Shown piece by piece: positions 34,681 to 43,130 of a DNA stretch of 64,000 bases. Made by a program: the position numbers and the translations under genes. Source of the stretch: Flavobacterium crocinum (GTDB lineage Bacteria; Bacteroidota; Bacteroidia; Flavobacteriales; Flavobacteriaceae). Below the pieces are notes generated by a model. The model was not told where the DNA came from. It saw only the letters and a program-made list of their open reading frames with translations, and did not search any database. Within the stretch, counting starts at the first letter, position 1, and each line of letters begins with the position of its first letter. The stretch is taken from the NCBI RefSeq assembly GCF_003122385.1, contig NZ_CP029255.1, positions 1,364,001 to 1,428,000 on the forward strand, read 5' to 3'.

Positions 34681-34706
34681 GAGCGTTCGAATCCCTTCCT
34701 CTCTGC
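34680..34706 (+). mobile_element. Partial tRNA-Ser 3' end (putative att site)
   Basis: CGAGCGTTCGAATCCCTTCC followed by TCTCTGC matches the 3' end of tRNA-Ser (30198-30224) at 25 of 27 bases. No upstream part of a tRNA is present. Such partial duplication is the mark left by tRNA-targeting integration; the interval 30224-34680 would be the remaining island. Confidence 0.65.
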
Positions 34707-34731
34707 TAGTAAAGAGTTCTAACTTTTTTTA

Positions 34732-34739
34732 TATTTTTG
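34732..34739 (+). promoter_or_regulatory. Putative -7 element of LRR gene
   Basis: TATTTTTG matches TAnnTTTG, 39 bases before the start codon. No TTG at the usual -33 distance. Confidence 0.4.
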
Positions 34740-34777
34740 CGTAAGAATTTTAATAAAAAATATAAATAGAAAAGTTT

Positions 34778-35644
34778 ATGAAAAGAATATTACGATTAAA
34801 TATTTCGAAAATTGCTGTTTATGGGATTCATATAGGCCTTTTTCTTATTGGTATTGCAGCAATGGGTAAAGATGTTAAAGATTCAACCAGCGTGATTGGA
34901 GAATACACGTCTATTCCCGATGAAAAATTCGAACAAATCTTAATTAATTTAGGTTATGACTCGGGCAGTATTGACCACAAAGTATTAACGGCAAATATTT
35001 CTAAGGTTACTTATTTAGACCTTTCAAATAAAAGCATTACGGATTTAACAGGATTGCAAGATTTTGTAGCGTTGACTGATTTAAGATGTGCACAGAATCA
35101 ACTAACGAAGTTAGATGTTAGAAAAAATCCTCTGCTTACAACTTTAGACTGCAGATATAATCAAATTAGTGTTTTAGACCTTAGTAAAAACACTGCTTTA
35201 GGTACTTTATACACTACTTCAAATCCATTAGGAACTTTAGATTTAAGCAAAAATCCTTCTTTGACTGAATTGCAATCTGAAGACAATAAATTGACGGTTT
35301 TAGATTTAAGTAAAAATCTTTCTTTGAATATTGTATGGTGTAACCGAAATGATATAACAACTTTAGATGTAACACAGAATACTGCACTTACTGTATTAAG
35401 ATGTTTTGGAAATCAATTAACTACATTGGATGCCAGTAAAAATACAGCATTAACTTATTTAGATTGTAAGAACAATAAATTAGTGAAATTAAATGCTCAA
35501 AATGGTAACAATAAAATATTAAGATATTTTGAGGTTGAAGGAAATCCAGGACTTCAATGCATACAAGTGGATGCAAATAAAGCTTTAAACTCTGATTGGT
35601 CAAAAGATAAATCTGCAAAGTATAGCAAGACAGCTTGTCAATAA
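34778..35644 (+). CDS. Secreted leucine-rich-repeat protein
   Basis: 288 residues. An N-terminal hydrophobic segment (AVYGIHIGLFLIGIAAMG) acts as signal or anchor, followed by IPDEKFEQILINLGYDSGSI. From about residue 80 there are some eight short LRRs of about 21 residues with the pattern LTxLDLSKNxxLTxLxCxxN (for example KLDVRKNPLLTTLDCRYN, LTVLDLSKNLSLNIVWCNRN). This is the Bacteroidota-type LRR seen in surface proteins. No C-terminal sorting domain is present. A TATTTTTG -7 element lies at 34732-34739. The gene lies just outside the att-like sequence. Binding partner unknown. Confidence 0.88.
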   Translation: MKRILRLNISKIAVYGIHIGLFLIGIAAMGKDVKDSTSVIGEYTSIPDEKFEQILINLGYDSGSIDHKVLTANISKVTYLDLSNKSITDLTGLQDFVALTDLRCAQNQLTKLDVRKNPLLTTLDCRYNQISVLDLSKNTALGTLYTTSNPLGTLDLSKNPSLTELQSEDNKLTVLDLSKNLSLNIVWCNRNDITTLDVTQNTALTVLRCFGNQLTTLDASKNTALTYLDCKNNKLVKLNAQNGNNKILRYFEVEGNPGLQCIQVDANKALNSDWSKDKSAKYSKTACQ

Positions 35645-35705
35645 GTTTATTAATTTATTGTCTAAATAAATTTGAAGATACTTCTTTCGTTAAACTAAGA
35701 GATAA

Positions 35706-35752
35706 AAAACAAAAGCCCCGCATTAGTAAAATTGCGGGGCTTTTGTTTTTTT
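35706..35752. terminator. Strong bidirectional terminator
   Basis: AACAAAAGCCCCGCA and TGCGGGGCTTTTGTT pair perfectly around TTAGTAAAAT, with A- and T-runs outside. Confidence 0.9.
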
Positions 35753-35804
35753 GAAAAAGTTGAAGTTGATTTTGAAAACTACAAATAGAAACGAAAACGT
35801 CTAC

Positions 35805-35878
35805 TCTAGCCCCGATAGAAGTGATATCCTTTTGTTCTGGGGTTCAGAACAAAAGATATAACGGATAGCGGGACTAAA
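35805..35878. repeat. 74-bp palindromic repeat, left copy
   Basis: Starts TCTAGCCCCGATAGAAGTG and ends GATAGCGGGACTAAA. The core CTTTTGTTCTG / CAGAACAAAAG is an exact hairpin, with outer GCCCCGATA/TAGCGGGAC pairing. Identical over all 74 bases to 42190-42263. Confidence 0.9.
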
Positions 35879-35994
35879 AGTTTTTTGAAAAAGAGTTTTT
35901 CTGCTTCTTAAAAAAAGAAAAAAATATAAAGACATAGTCCTGAAAAGTTGTTCTTAAATACGGTTTCCCACATTATTTTATTCTGGAAATATTA

Positions 35995-36002
35995 TATATT
36001 TG
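35995..36002 (+). promoter_or_regulatory. Putative -7 element of the speD-DUF350 operon
   Basis: TATATTTG, 26 bases before the preferred ATG of the SpeD-like gene. No clear TTG at -33. Confidence 0.45.
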
Positions 36003-36027
36003 GCCTTTGTGTAATATAAATAACTTG

Positions 36028-36390
36028 ATGGATTTACCTCCTTATTCGCCAGGATTGCATAAACTGGTCACTTTACATGTCGACGAAATTTCGAAGCTAA
36101 CTAACAGCGGTGGTTTTGTTGCTGTTACTAATTCCATTCTACAAAAATACGAATTGGAAAAGGTTGGTGCGGTAGTGCATGACTTTGATAACGATAGTTT
36201 TACAATCTCATACTGCCTTAAAGAATCACATATTTGTATACACACCTGGCCGGAATACAATCAGTTGACTTTGGACGTTTATTTGTGTAATTATCTTCAG
36301 GATAATTCGGAAAAAGTACGCGCTGTAATGGCAGATTATGTTGCTTATTTTGATGCAGAAATAATTAAAGATTTTGAAATTAACCGATAA
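36028..36390 (+). CDS. S-adenosylmethionine decarboxylase (SpeD-like) proenzyme
   Basis: 120 residues from MDLPPYSPGLHKL. The family's self-cleavage and catalytic residues align by spacing with the short bacterial/archaeal class: Ser67 in KESHICIHTWPE (pyruvoyl precursor), His72, and Cys87 in LDVYLCN, i.e. +5 and +20 from the Ser, as in the Thermotoga enzyme (63/68/83). The product, decarboxylated SAM, is the aminopropyl donor for spermidine-type synthesis. A TTG seven codons upstream is possible but the ATG fits the family. It is first in a tightly packed operon with DUF4178, DUF350 and a membrane SpeE-like protein. Confidence 0.88.
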   Translation: MDLPPYSPGLHKLVTLHVDEISKLTNSGGFVAVTNSILQKYELEKVGAVVHDFDNDSFTISYCLKESHICIHTWPEYNQLTLDVYLCNYLQDNSEKVRAVMADYVAYFDAEIIKDFEINR

Positions 36391-36393
36391 GAT

Positions 36394-37620
36394 ATGAAGA
36401 TTCCTTGTTACGATTGTAATACAGAAACCGAGTTAGAGGTTGGTTTTGAAGTAGTCAATTTTGTGTGTCCGAAATGCCACAGCGTATACGCTCGTGATGA
36501 CGAAGGACAGTTTCGAAGAAAAAATAAATACACTAATGTACTTCAGGATTATCCGCTGCAAGTTGGCGATATTGGATTTTTGAATGGAAGTGAGTATAAG
36601 GTTACGGGCATACTGAAGAAGAAGGTTCATCCGGATTATACCTGGAATGAATTTATATTGCAGAATGAAGCTAAGGAATTCCTTTATCTTTCTCTTTCTA
36701 ACGGGCATTGGATGATGCTTACCGAAATGGAAAAGATTGATCCATTAAAAAAAGGCGTTAAAGTTCTAAATCATAACGATGAAAGATATGAATTATATGA
36801 ACATTCGGATGCGCAGGTTATAGACGCACAAGGTTTTTTTGATTTTGAACTTCGCAGCAGATTAATTCATTTGGCAGAATTTATAAATCCGCCCTATATT
36901 ATTTCTGTTGAAAAAATGAATAATATAGAAACCGCTTTTCACGGCGAATATGTTAGAAAAAGCGTTATCAAAAAAGCATTTCCAAAAAGAACAATGCCCT
37001 ATCAGTCCGGAGTCGGTATGATTGAGCCATCTCGTTTTGATTTGAGAAATACAGCTATTATTTTCTGCTGTTTCGCTTTATTGATTCTGACAGCCAATTG
37101 GTATATTTATAAAGATCAGGTGGAACAAAATGTGTTTAACAGCGCGATTAAATTCAACGAATTTAATAATAAAGAAATGACTACTCCGTCGTTTGTGCTC
37201 AATGGTGCTTCTGCTCCTATGACGATTAAGGTTTCGACAGCTGTCCTTAATTCATGGGCGAACTTAAACATCGCTTTGGTTAATGAAGATAATGGTGATG
37301 AAATTTATGCCAACAAAGACATAGAATACTATTATGGTACTTCTGATGGAGAATCCTGGACAGAAGGAAGTCAGTCCGAGAAATTTAATATCTGTGGTGT
37401 AAAAGCAGGGAAATACCACCTTTCGATCACACCAATGAAAGCTCCTGAAGATCTTTCGACCAGTACAATGAATGTAAGTGTAGTCTGGAATCAGCCGTCG
37501 AATCGAAATGTCTGGCTGGTTATCATCGGGATGGTTGTGATCTATTTTATAATACGATATTTCAGAAACCAATTAGAAAGAAATAGATGGGCAGACAGTT
37601 CTTACTCCACTTATGACTAA
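36394..37620 (+). CDS. DUF4178 domain protein with zinc ribbon and two TM segments
   Basis: 408 residues, starting 3 bases after speD. The N-terminus has two CxxC knuckles (PCYDCNTE and FVCPKCHSVY), a zinc-ribbon. The DUF4178 region follows (LQVGDIGFLNGSEYKVTGIL; WNEFILQNEAKEFLYLSLSN, GHWMMLTEM). A TM helix (IIFCCFALLILTANWYIY, near residue 225) is followed by a beta-rich extracytoplasmic domain and a C-terminal TM helix (WLVIIGMVVIYFIIRYF). DUF4178 genes are known to travel with SpeD, SpeE-like and DUF350 genes in envelope-stress contexts. The biochemical role is not known. Confidence 0.82.
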   Translation: MKIPCYDCNTETELEVGFEVVNFVCPKCHSVYARDDEGQFRRKNKYTNVLQDYPLQVGDIGFLNGSEYKVTGILKKKVHPDYTWNEFILQNEAKEFLYLSLSNGHWMMLTEMEKIDPLKKGVKVLNHNDERYELYEHSDAQVIDAQGFFDFELRSRLIHLAEFINPPYIISVEKMNNIETAFHGEYVRKSVIKKAFPKRTMPYQSGVGMIEPSRFDLRNTAIIFCCFALLILTANWYIYKDQVEQNVFNSAIKFNEFNNKEMTTPSFVLNGASAPMTIKVSTAVLNSWANLNIALVNEDNGDEIYANKDIEYYYGTSDGESWTEGSQSEKFNICGVKAGKYHLSITPMKAPEDLSTSTMNVSVVWNQPSNRNVWLVIIGMVVIYFIIRYFRNQLERNRWADSSYSTYD

Positions 37621-37626
37621 AATACT

Positions 37627-37812
37627 ATGAATAGAATATCTGATTTCTTTGCCAATAATTGGGCTCCATTAGCAATAGGATTCTTTTGCTTTGGAGTTTA
37701 TATGTACTTTGCTCTTGCCGGAAACCGAATTTGTGATTGCGAAACTACAGAAAAATACAGACCAACAACATCAGGAAGCCGTTCCTCTTATAACCATTTT
37801 TACCACAAATAA
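37627..37812 (+). CDS. Small single-pass membrane protein
   Basis: 61 residues, 6 bases after the DUF4178 gene. One TM helix (LAIGFFCFGVYMYFALAG, about residues 15-32) is followed by a CDCE motif and a polar, basic tail. Co-directional and tightly spaced within the operon, so I accept it as a gene. No family recognised. Confidence 0.65.
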   Translation: MNRISDFFANNWAPLAIGFFCFGVYMYFALAGNRICDCETTEKYRPTTSGSRSSYNHFYHK

Positions 37813-37825
37813 AAAAAAATCAATT

Positions 37826-38041
37826 ATGGAATTAATTCACGCTCAGCCAATAGTAAATTCGATTATCTATTCTATTTTAGGAATTGCCATTTTGTTAGTA
37901 GGCTATTTTATTATCGAAAAACTGACTCCGGAAAATACCTGGAAAGAAGTTACAGAAAAAAGTAATGTTGCTGTTGCGATTGTTTTGGCAGCGTTTATCA
38001 TTGGAATTTCCATGATTATTAGTGCCGCAATTCATGGGTAA
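37826..38041 (+). CDS. DUF350 family membrane protein (single-repeat form)
   Basis: 71 residues from MELIHAQPIVNSIIYSILGI. Two TM helices (SIIYSILGIAILLVGYFIIE and VAVAIVLAAFIIGISMIIS) match one unit of DUF350; the Escherichia homologue YjfL has two such units. The longer open frame upstream is in the previous gene's sequence and is discounted. It overlaps the SpeE-like gene by 8 bases. Known neighbours of DUF350 in other genomes include spermidine-pathway enzymes, ATP-grasp amidoligases and PspA; the last two are absent here. Confidence 0.8.
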   Translation: MELIHAQPIVNSIIYSILGIAILLVGYFIIEKLTPENTWKEVTEKSNVAVAIVLAAFIIGISMIISAAIHG

Positions 38042-39554
38042 AAAGTTTCTTAGGTTTGAATTTCTTTTACTTTTTGCTGTATTTATAATTGCCACTTGCG
38101 GTCTTATTTATGAATTGGTTGCGGGAACTTTGGCGAGTTATTTATTAGGCGATTCGGTAAAACAGTTTTCATTTATTATTGGCGTGTACCTGTTTTCGAT
38201 GGGTATAGGCTCTTTTTTTTCGAAGTTTTTCAATAAGAATCTGCTCAATACTTTTGTAGAAATCGAAATTCTGGTTGGACTTATCGGCGGTTTAAGTTCA
38301 GTGGTTTTGTTTTTGCTGTTTGAAAGTGTGGGCTCTTTTCAGTTCATTTTATATTTATTTGTTTTTGTAACCGGTTTTTTGGTTGGATTGGAGATTCCGC
38401 TTTTAATGAATATTTTAAAAGACAGGGTCGAGTTCAAAGATCTGGTTTCGAATGTTTTTACGTTTGATTATATCGGAGCACTTTTGGCATCGATCTTATT
38501 TCCATTGGTTTTAGTGCCAAAATTGGGCATTATGGGAACTTCTCTTTTCTTCGGAATGATCAATGTGAGTATTGCCATTGCTTTGTGTTTTTTGTTGAAA
38601 AGAGAATTAAAGAAACCGTCTTTATTAAGAGCAAAAGCTGTTTTCTCTTTTTTGTTATTATTGACTGTTTTTATTTTTTCGAATGATATTCTCGCGTATT
38701 CAGAAGGGAAATTGTACGGAGAAAATATCATTTATACCAATTCGACACCGTATCAGCGTATCGTTTTAACGCATAATAAGAGCGATTACAGGCTTTATTT
38801 GAATAACAACTTACAATTTAGTTCTGCAGACGAATATCGTTATCACGAAGCTTTGGTTCATCCTGCTATGTCGATGGCAAAAAGCGTTGAAAATGTTTTG
38901 GTTTTAGGTGGCGGAGACGGGCTTGCCGTTCGTGAAATCCTGAAATATAAATACGTTAAGAAAGTAACTTTGGTCGATTTGGACGAAGGAATGACCAAGT
39001 TGTTCAAAACCAATTCGGTGTTGACGAATTTCAATCAAAATTCGTTGAATAATCCTAAAGTTACCGTAATTAATACCGACGCTTATATTTGGGCGAAAAG
39101 CTGTAAAGAAAAGTACGATGTTGCGATAATCGATTTTCCGGATCCTTCTAATTATAGTTTGGGGAAATTGTATTCTCTTAATTTTTATCAAACCATAAAA
39201 ACCATTTTAAAACCTGACGCAGCCGTTGTAATACAAACTACATCGCCTTATTTTGCACCGAAATCTTTTTGGTGTATCAATAAAACAGTCATGCAGGTTT
39301 TTCCTCAGGTAGATGCTTATCATGCCTATGTTCCGTCGTTTGGAGAATGGGGTTATACGATTGCCATAAATGGTTTTGGAACGACTTTTAATTCCGTAAA
39401 CCGAAAAGCTGACGGATTGCGATTTTACAATTACCAATTCGACCGCTTCAATTATTTTACCAACGATATGATTTCAAACCAAATCGAAATCAATCGTTTA
39501 GATAACCAGATTTTAGTACGCTATTTTGATGAAGAGTGGGGAAAACTGCAATAA
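38034..39554 (+). CDS. Membrane-embedded spermidine-synthase-like aminopropyltransferase
   Basis: 506 residues. The first 200 form about seven TM helices (FEFLLLFAVFIIATCGLIYE; SFIIGVYLFSMGIGSFFSK). The rest is a spermidine-synthase fold: VLVLGGGDGLAVREILKY for SAM binding, VTLVDLDEGMT, and YDVAIIDFPDPSNYSLGKLY, which replaces the usual active-site D-TDP motif but keeps Asp and Asp-Pro. ATG at 38034 overlaps the DUF350 stop (ATGGGTAA); an upstream GTG is possible. With SpeD it could make an aminopropylated compound at the membrane; the acceptor is unknown. Confidence 0.87.
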   Translation: MGKKFLRFEFLLLFAVFIIATCGLIYELVAGTLASYLLGDSVKQFSFIIGVYLFSMGIGSFFSKFFNKNLLNTFVEIEILVGLIGGLSSVVLFLLFESVGSFQFILYLFVFVTGFLVGLEIPLLMNILKDRVEFKDLVSNVFTFDYIGALLASILFPLVLVPKLGIMGTSLFFGMINVSIAIALCFLLKRELKKPSLLRAKAVFSFLLLLTVFIFSNDILAYSEGKLYGENIIYTNSTPYQRIVLTHNKSDYRLYLNNNLQFSSADEYRYHEALVHPAMSMAKSVENVLVLGGGDGLAVREILKYKYVKKVTLVDLDEGMTKLFKTNSVLTNFNQNSLNNPKVTVINTDAYIWAKSCKEKYDVAIIDFPDPSNYSLGKLYSLNFYQTIKTILKPDAAVVIQTTSPYFAPKSFWCINKTVMQVFPQVDAYHAYVPSFGEWGYTIAINGFGTTFNSVNRKADGLRFYNYQFDRFNYFTNDMISNQIEINRLDNQILVRYFDEEWGKLQ

Positions 39555-41157
39555 ATCCAGAAGGAGTTTTATAAAAATAGTAGGAACGGCTTTAATTGCG
39601 GTTCCGTTTCTGCAGTTTTGTTCGGATAAAATTGCGGTTTTGATGATTCGTTTATCGGGTACAAAACATTTGCTTGGACATCGTTTATGGATTAAAGATT
39701 TTCCTAAACCCACCAAAAAAATTGAGATTCCATATTTAATCGTTGGCGGAGGAATTTCAGGATTAAGTGCTGCGCGTCAGTTTCATAAAAAAGGAATTTC
39801 AGATTTTCTGATCGTAGAATTAGAAAATCATTTGGGCGGAAATTCTTCCAACGGAGAAAACAGATACTCTAAATATCCTTTAGGAGCGCATTATCTTCCT
39901 TTACCTAATTTTCAGGATAAAGAACTGCTTCAATTTCTGGAAGAGGAAAAAATCATTTTAAAGTATAATGAAAAAGGATTTCCTGTTTTTGATGAATTAC
40001 AATTGACTTTTGCACCAGACGAACGTTTGTTTTACAAAAACAATTGGCAGGAAGGCGTAGTTCCTAAAGAAGGAAATTTGGTTTCTGATGATTTGGAGTT
40101 TGATAAATTCTTCAAAAAAATGGATGTTTTTAGAAGTTCCAAAGGCGAAGATCAAAAGTATTTGTTTGATATTCCGCTTTATCTTTCTTCTAAAGACGAA
40201 AAGACGAGAGCTTTGGATAAGATTACGATGAAAGAATGGTTCAAAGACAATCATTTTACGTCTGAACCTTTGTTCAATTACATTGATTATTGCTGTAAAG
40301 ACGATTTTGGTTTAGGAATCGAATACGTTTCGGCTTGGGCAGGAATTCATTATTTTGCAGGAAGAAAACAGGATTCTACACCCGAAAAACACGATAGCGT
40401 TTTAACCTGGCCTGAAGGAAATTCGCGCTTAGCCAATCATTTGAAAAAATATACGAAAGACAAATCGCTGCAAAATCATTTGGTTTATGATATCAAAGTA
40501 GAAAACAATAAAGTAATCGCAAAAGCCTTTGATGATGTAAACAAAACTTCGGTTGAAATTATTGCCGATAAAGTAATAATGGCTTCTCCGCAGTTTGTAA
40601 ATCAGTATCTGATTCAAGATCGAAAAACGTTCACCAAAGATTTTCATTACACGCCCTGGCTTTTAGCAACTTTGGTTGTAAATGATTTGTTTGACAATTT
40701 TAGTTTTCCGCTTTCGTGGGATAATGTAATTTATGATGCAAAAGGTTTGGGATATGTTTACGATCAGCATCAGACCGTGAATCAAATTCAGGATAAAAAA
40801 GTCATTACATACTATTATAGTTTTTCGTCTGCCGATTTGAAGAAAACAAGAAAAGAGCTTTATAAAAAAGACAAAGAATATTGGAAACAGTTTGTGCTGA
40901 ACGATTTAAAAGTGGCGCATCCCAATATTGAAGAATATACAGAAGATGTCGAAGTTTTTCTTTTAGGACACGGAATGATTTCGCCAGCGCCGGGATTTAT
41001 TTTTGGTGAAGTGAAGAAACAGGCCAAGCAGAATATTCAGAATAAAATATATTTTGCGCATAGCGATTTATCCGGAATTTCGATTTTTGAAGAAGCTTTT
41101 CATCAGGGAATTAATGTTGTAAATGAAATTGTAGATGGAACAGCCGTGGATTCATAA
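39529..41157 (+). CDS. Tat-exported flavin (amine-oxidase-like) oxidoreductase
   Basis: 542 residues. A twin-arginine signal is clear: NKSRRSFIKIVGTALIAVPF followed by LQFC, so it is exported folded, probably as a lipoprotein (Cys near residue 31). The Rossmann dinucleotide site is YLIVGGGISGLSAARQFHKK with the acidic end IVELENHLGGNSS, typical of FAD amine oxidases and protoporphyrinogen oxidase relatives. It starts inside the 3' end of the SpeE-like gene (26-base overlap) and overlaps the next gene by 23 bases. Context suggests a polyamine-like substrate at the outer face of the membrane (inference). Confidence 0.82.
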   Translation: MKSGENCNKSRRSFIKIVGTALIAVPFLQFCSDKIAVLMIRLSGTKHLLGHRLWIKDFPKPTKKIEIPYLIVGGGISGLSAARQFHKKGISDFLIVELENHLGGNSSNGENRYSKYPLGAHYLPLPNFQDKELLQFLEEEKIILKYNEKGFPVFDELQLTFAPDERLFYKNNWQEGVVPKEGNLVSDDLEFDKFFKKMDVFRSSKGEDQKYLFDIPLYLSSKDEKTRALDKITMKEWFKDNHFTSEPLFNYIDYCCKDDFGLGIEYVSAWAGIHYFAGRKQDSTPEKHDSVLTWPEGNSRLANHLKKYTKDKSLQNHLVYDIKVENNKVIAKAFDDVNKTSVEIIADKVIMASPQFVNQYLIQDRKTFTKDFHYTPWLLATLVVNDLFDNFSFPLSWDNVIYDAKGLGYVYDQHQTVNQIQDKKVITYYYSFSSADLKKTRKELYKKDKEYWKQFVLNDLKVAHPNIEEYTEDVEVFLLGHGMISPAPGFIFGEVKKQAKQNIQNKIYFAHSDLSGISIFEEAFHQGINVVNEIVDGTAVDS

Positions 41158-42154
41158 ACCCAAAACCGATTTAGCTTTTATTATTGGGCCGTCATTTTTT
41201 GTATTGGCGATCATCTTCCTGTTTCAGGATTATATTACTCAGATTGAAGAGCATTATTCTTTTTACACTTGGTTGTTTTTAATTGTTTTTATTGATGTCG
41301 CACATGTTTATGCGACCTTATTCAAAACCTATTTTGTTGCCGATGAGTTTCAAAAACAAAAAAGAAGATTGATTCTGTTGCCCATTATTTGTCTGGTAAC
41401 CGGAATTGTGCTTTTCTCTTTTGGAAGTTTAGTTTTTTGGTCATTTCTGGCTTATGTGGCTGTTTTTCATTTTATCAGACAGCAATATGGTTTCATGAGA
41501 TTGTATGCCAGAAAAGAAACCAAAACAAAAATCTCCGTTTGGATTGATAATCTTGCGATTTATGCTTCGACTGGATATCCTATGCTGTATTGGTTTTTTT
41601 CGTCGAAGCGAAAGTTCAACTGGTTTGTGGAAAATGAATTTTTCAGGTTTGAAAATCAAAGAATTCTAGAAATCCTGTTTTGGGTTTATGTTGGGATTTT
41701 AGTTTTGTATGTTGTTTATACTGTCGTAAAATCTATTCAAAATCAGTTTTTTAATATACCGAAAAACAGCATTGTTCTGGGAACAGCTTTGTCCTGGTAT
41801 TTCGGAATTGTGTATTTTAATGATGATTTGATTTTTACTTTACTGAACGTCGTTTCGCACGGAATTCCGTATATGGCTTTAGTTTATTTTAGGGAAATTG
41901 ACAAAAAATCAGCCTCGGAATTAGGGCGTTTGTCTTTTTTAAAACAATACAAGGGCATTTTAATTTATATTGGAATTCTTCTTTTAATTGCCTTTTCGGA
42001 AGAGTTTCTTTGGGAGTTTTTTGTTTGGAATGAAAACATCAGTGTGACTAATTTTGATTTTTCTAGCTGGCAGATTTTATTGGTTCCGTTGCTTACTGTT
42101 CCGCAGTTTACACATTATTTGTTGGATGGGTTTATTTGGAAGTCTAAGAAGTAA
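41135..42154 (+). CDS. Polytopic membrane protein with conserved-looking histidines
   Basis: 339 residues with about eight TM helices. It begins MEQPWIHKPKTDLAFIIGPS. Histidines lie in or beside helices: VFIDVAHVYATLFKTYF, YVAVFHFIRQQYGFMRLYAR, NVVSHGIPYMALVYFRE and VPQFTHYLLDGFIWKSKK. The His pattern recalls membrane metal or heme enzymes, though I cannot assign a family. It overlaps the flavin enzyme by 23 bases and ends the operon just before the right-hand 74-bp repeat. Confidence 0.72.
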   Translation: MEQPWIHKPKTDLAFIIGPSFFVLAIIFLFQDYITQIEEHYSFYTWLFLIVFIDVAHVYATLFKTYFVADEFQKQKRRLILLPIICLVTGIVLFSFGSLVFWSFLAYVAVFHFIRQQYGFMRLYARKETKTKISVWIDNLAIYASTGYPMLYWFFSSKRKFNWFVENEFFRFENQRILEILFWVYVGILVLYVVYTVVKSIQNQFFNIPKNSIVLGTALSWYFGIVYFNDDLIFTLLNVVSHGIPYMALVYFREIDKKSASELGRLSFLKQYKGILIYIGILLLIAFSEEFLWEFFVWNENISVTNFDFSSWQILLVPLLTVPQFTHYLLDGFIWKSKK

Positions 42155-42189
42155 ATCTCTTTCGTTCTTTTGAAAAATAAAAGATCTAA

Positions 42190-42263
42190 TCTAGCCCCGA
42201 TAGAAGTGATATCCTTTTGTTCTGGGGTTCAGAACAAAAGATATAACGGATAGCGGGACTAAA
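42190..42263. repeat. 74-bp palindromic repeat, right copy
   Basis: Identical in all 74 bases and in the same orientation as 35805-35878. The two copies bracket the seven-gene SpeD/DUF350/flavin operon. Confidence 0.9.
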
Positions 42264-42309
42264 CGTACTTTTGAAAATGACTTTTTCTGCTTCTAAAAAA
42301 TAAAAAAAC

Positions 42310-43065
42310 TTAATTCTGCAAAGCTGTTTTTATTTTCGGCATCATTCTGTCCACAAACATTTTATAAGCAGCTTCGGAAGGATGTAAACCGTCTGAAGCA
42401 ACAAGGTTTGGATTGCTAAGTCCTAAACGAGTAATATCTGTAATCGAAACAAATGCGACTTGATTGTTATTGCAATAGTTTTCTGCAAAGCCGTTGTATT
42501 TGTCTATTTCGGCAGAAATTGTAGCACTTTGATCTCCTGAAAGCGCTTTCCCGTAAGGTGTGTAGGCGTAATCTGGAATAGAAATGACTACAACATTTTT
42601 TCGATCGCCTTTTGCCAGCATAATTGCTTTGTTGACTAATTCCGGAAATTCTTTTTCGTAAACCGAAAAATTTCTATGCTGATATTGATTGTTAACGCCA
42701 ATTAAAAGTGTTACCAAATCATAGTTGGATTCTGGTTTTTGAGATTCTATTGCCGAAAGTAAATTGGATGTTGTCCAGCCTGTTGTAGCAATTATTTTGA
42801 GCGAAATGGTGCTCGAATACATTGTATTTAAACTTGCCTTTAGCTGTTCCGGAAATTTGCAGGTGGTGCAAACACTTTGTCCAATTGTATAACTATCGCC
42901 TAAAGCCAAATAATTTATAGAACTCGCAATGGGCGGATTTGGTGTTACAGGCGGAATTACAACCGGTGGAGTAGTGGTAATGGGAGTTGCGGTTTCGTCT
43001 GAACTGCAGCTTAAGAGGAATCCTGAAAGTATAACAATAACTATTTGTTTAAAATCTAGTTTCAT
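42310..43065 (-). CDS. SGNH/GDSL hydrolase lipoprotein
   Basis: 251 residues from MKLDFKQIVIVILSGFLLSC, a lipoprotein signal; an upstream ATG 11 codons away is discounted. A Pro/Thr-rich linker (TTPPVVIPPVTPNPP) follows. SGNH blocks: LALGDSYTIG with Ser58 (block I), GVNNQYQ (block III-like Asn) and ASDGLHPSEAAY (block V, Asp and His). So it should be an active surface esterase or lipase on an unknown ester. It is separated by about 65 bases from the DUF3050 gene upstream and could be transcribed with it. Confidence 0.88.
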   Translation of the reverse strand: MKLDFKQIVIVILSGFLLSCSSDETATPITTTPPVVIPPVTPNPPIASSINYLALGDSYTIGQSVCTTCKFPEQLKASLNTMYSSTISLKIIATTGWTTSNLLSAIESQKPESNYDLVTLLIGVNNQYQHRNFSVYEKEFPELVNKAIMLAKGDRKNVVVISIPDYAYTPYGKALSGDQSATISAEIDKYNGFAENYCNNNQVAFVSITDITRLGLSNPNLVASDGLHPSEAAYKMFVDRMMPKIKTALQN

Positions 43066-43130
43066 AATTTGTTTAAATTTTGAGGTCGTTTTAAACAAAT
43101 AGTTACGTTAAATATGTGGGTTTGGATTTA

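Noticed and set aside
34680..34706. A second tRNA gene
   Set aside because: Only the T-arm and acceptor 3' strand are present; no anticodon arm or 5' acceptor.
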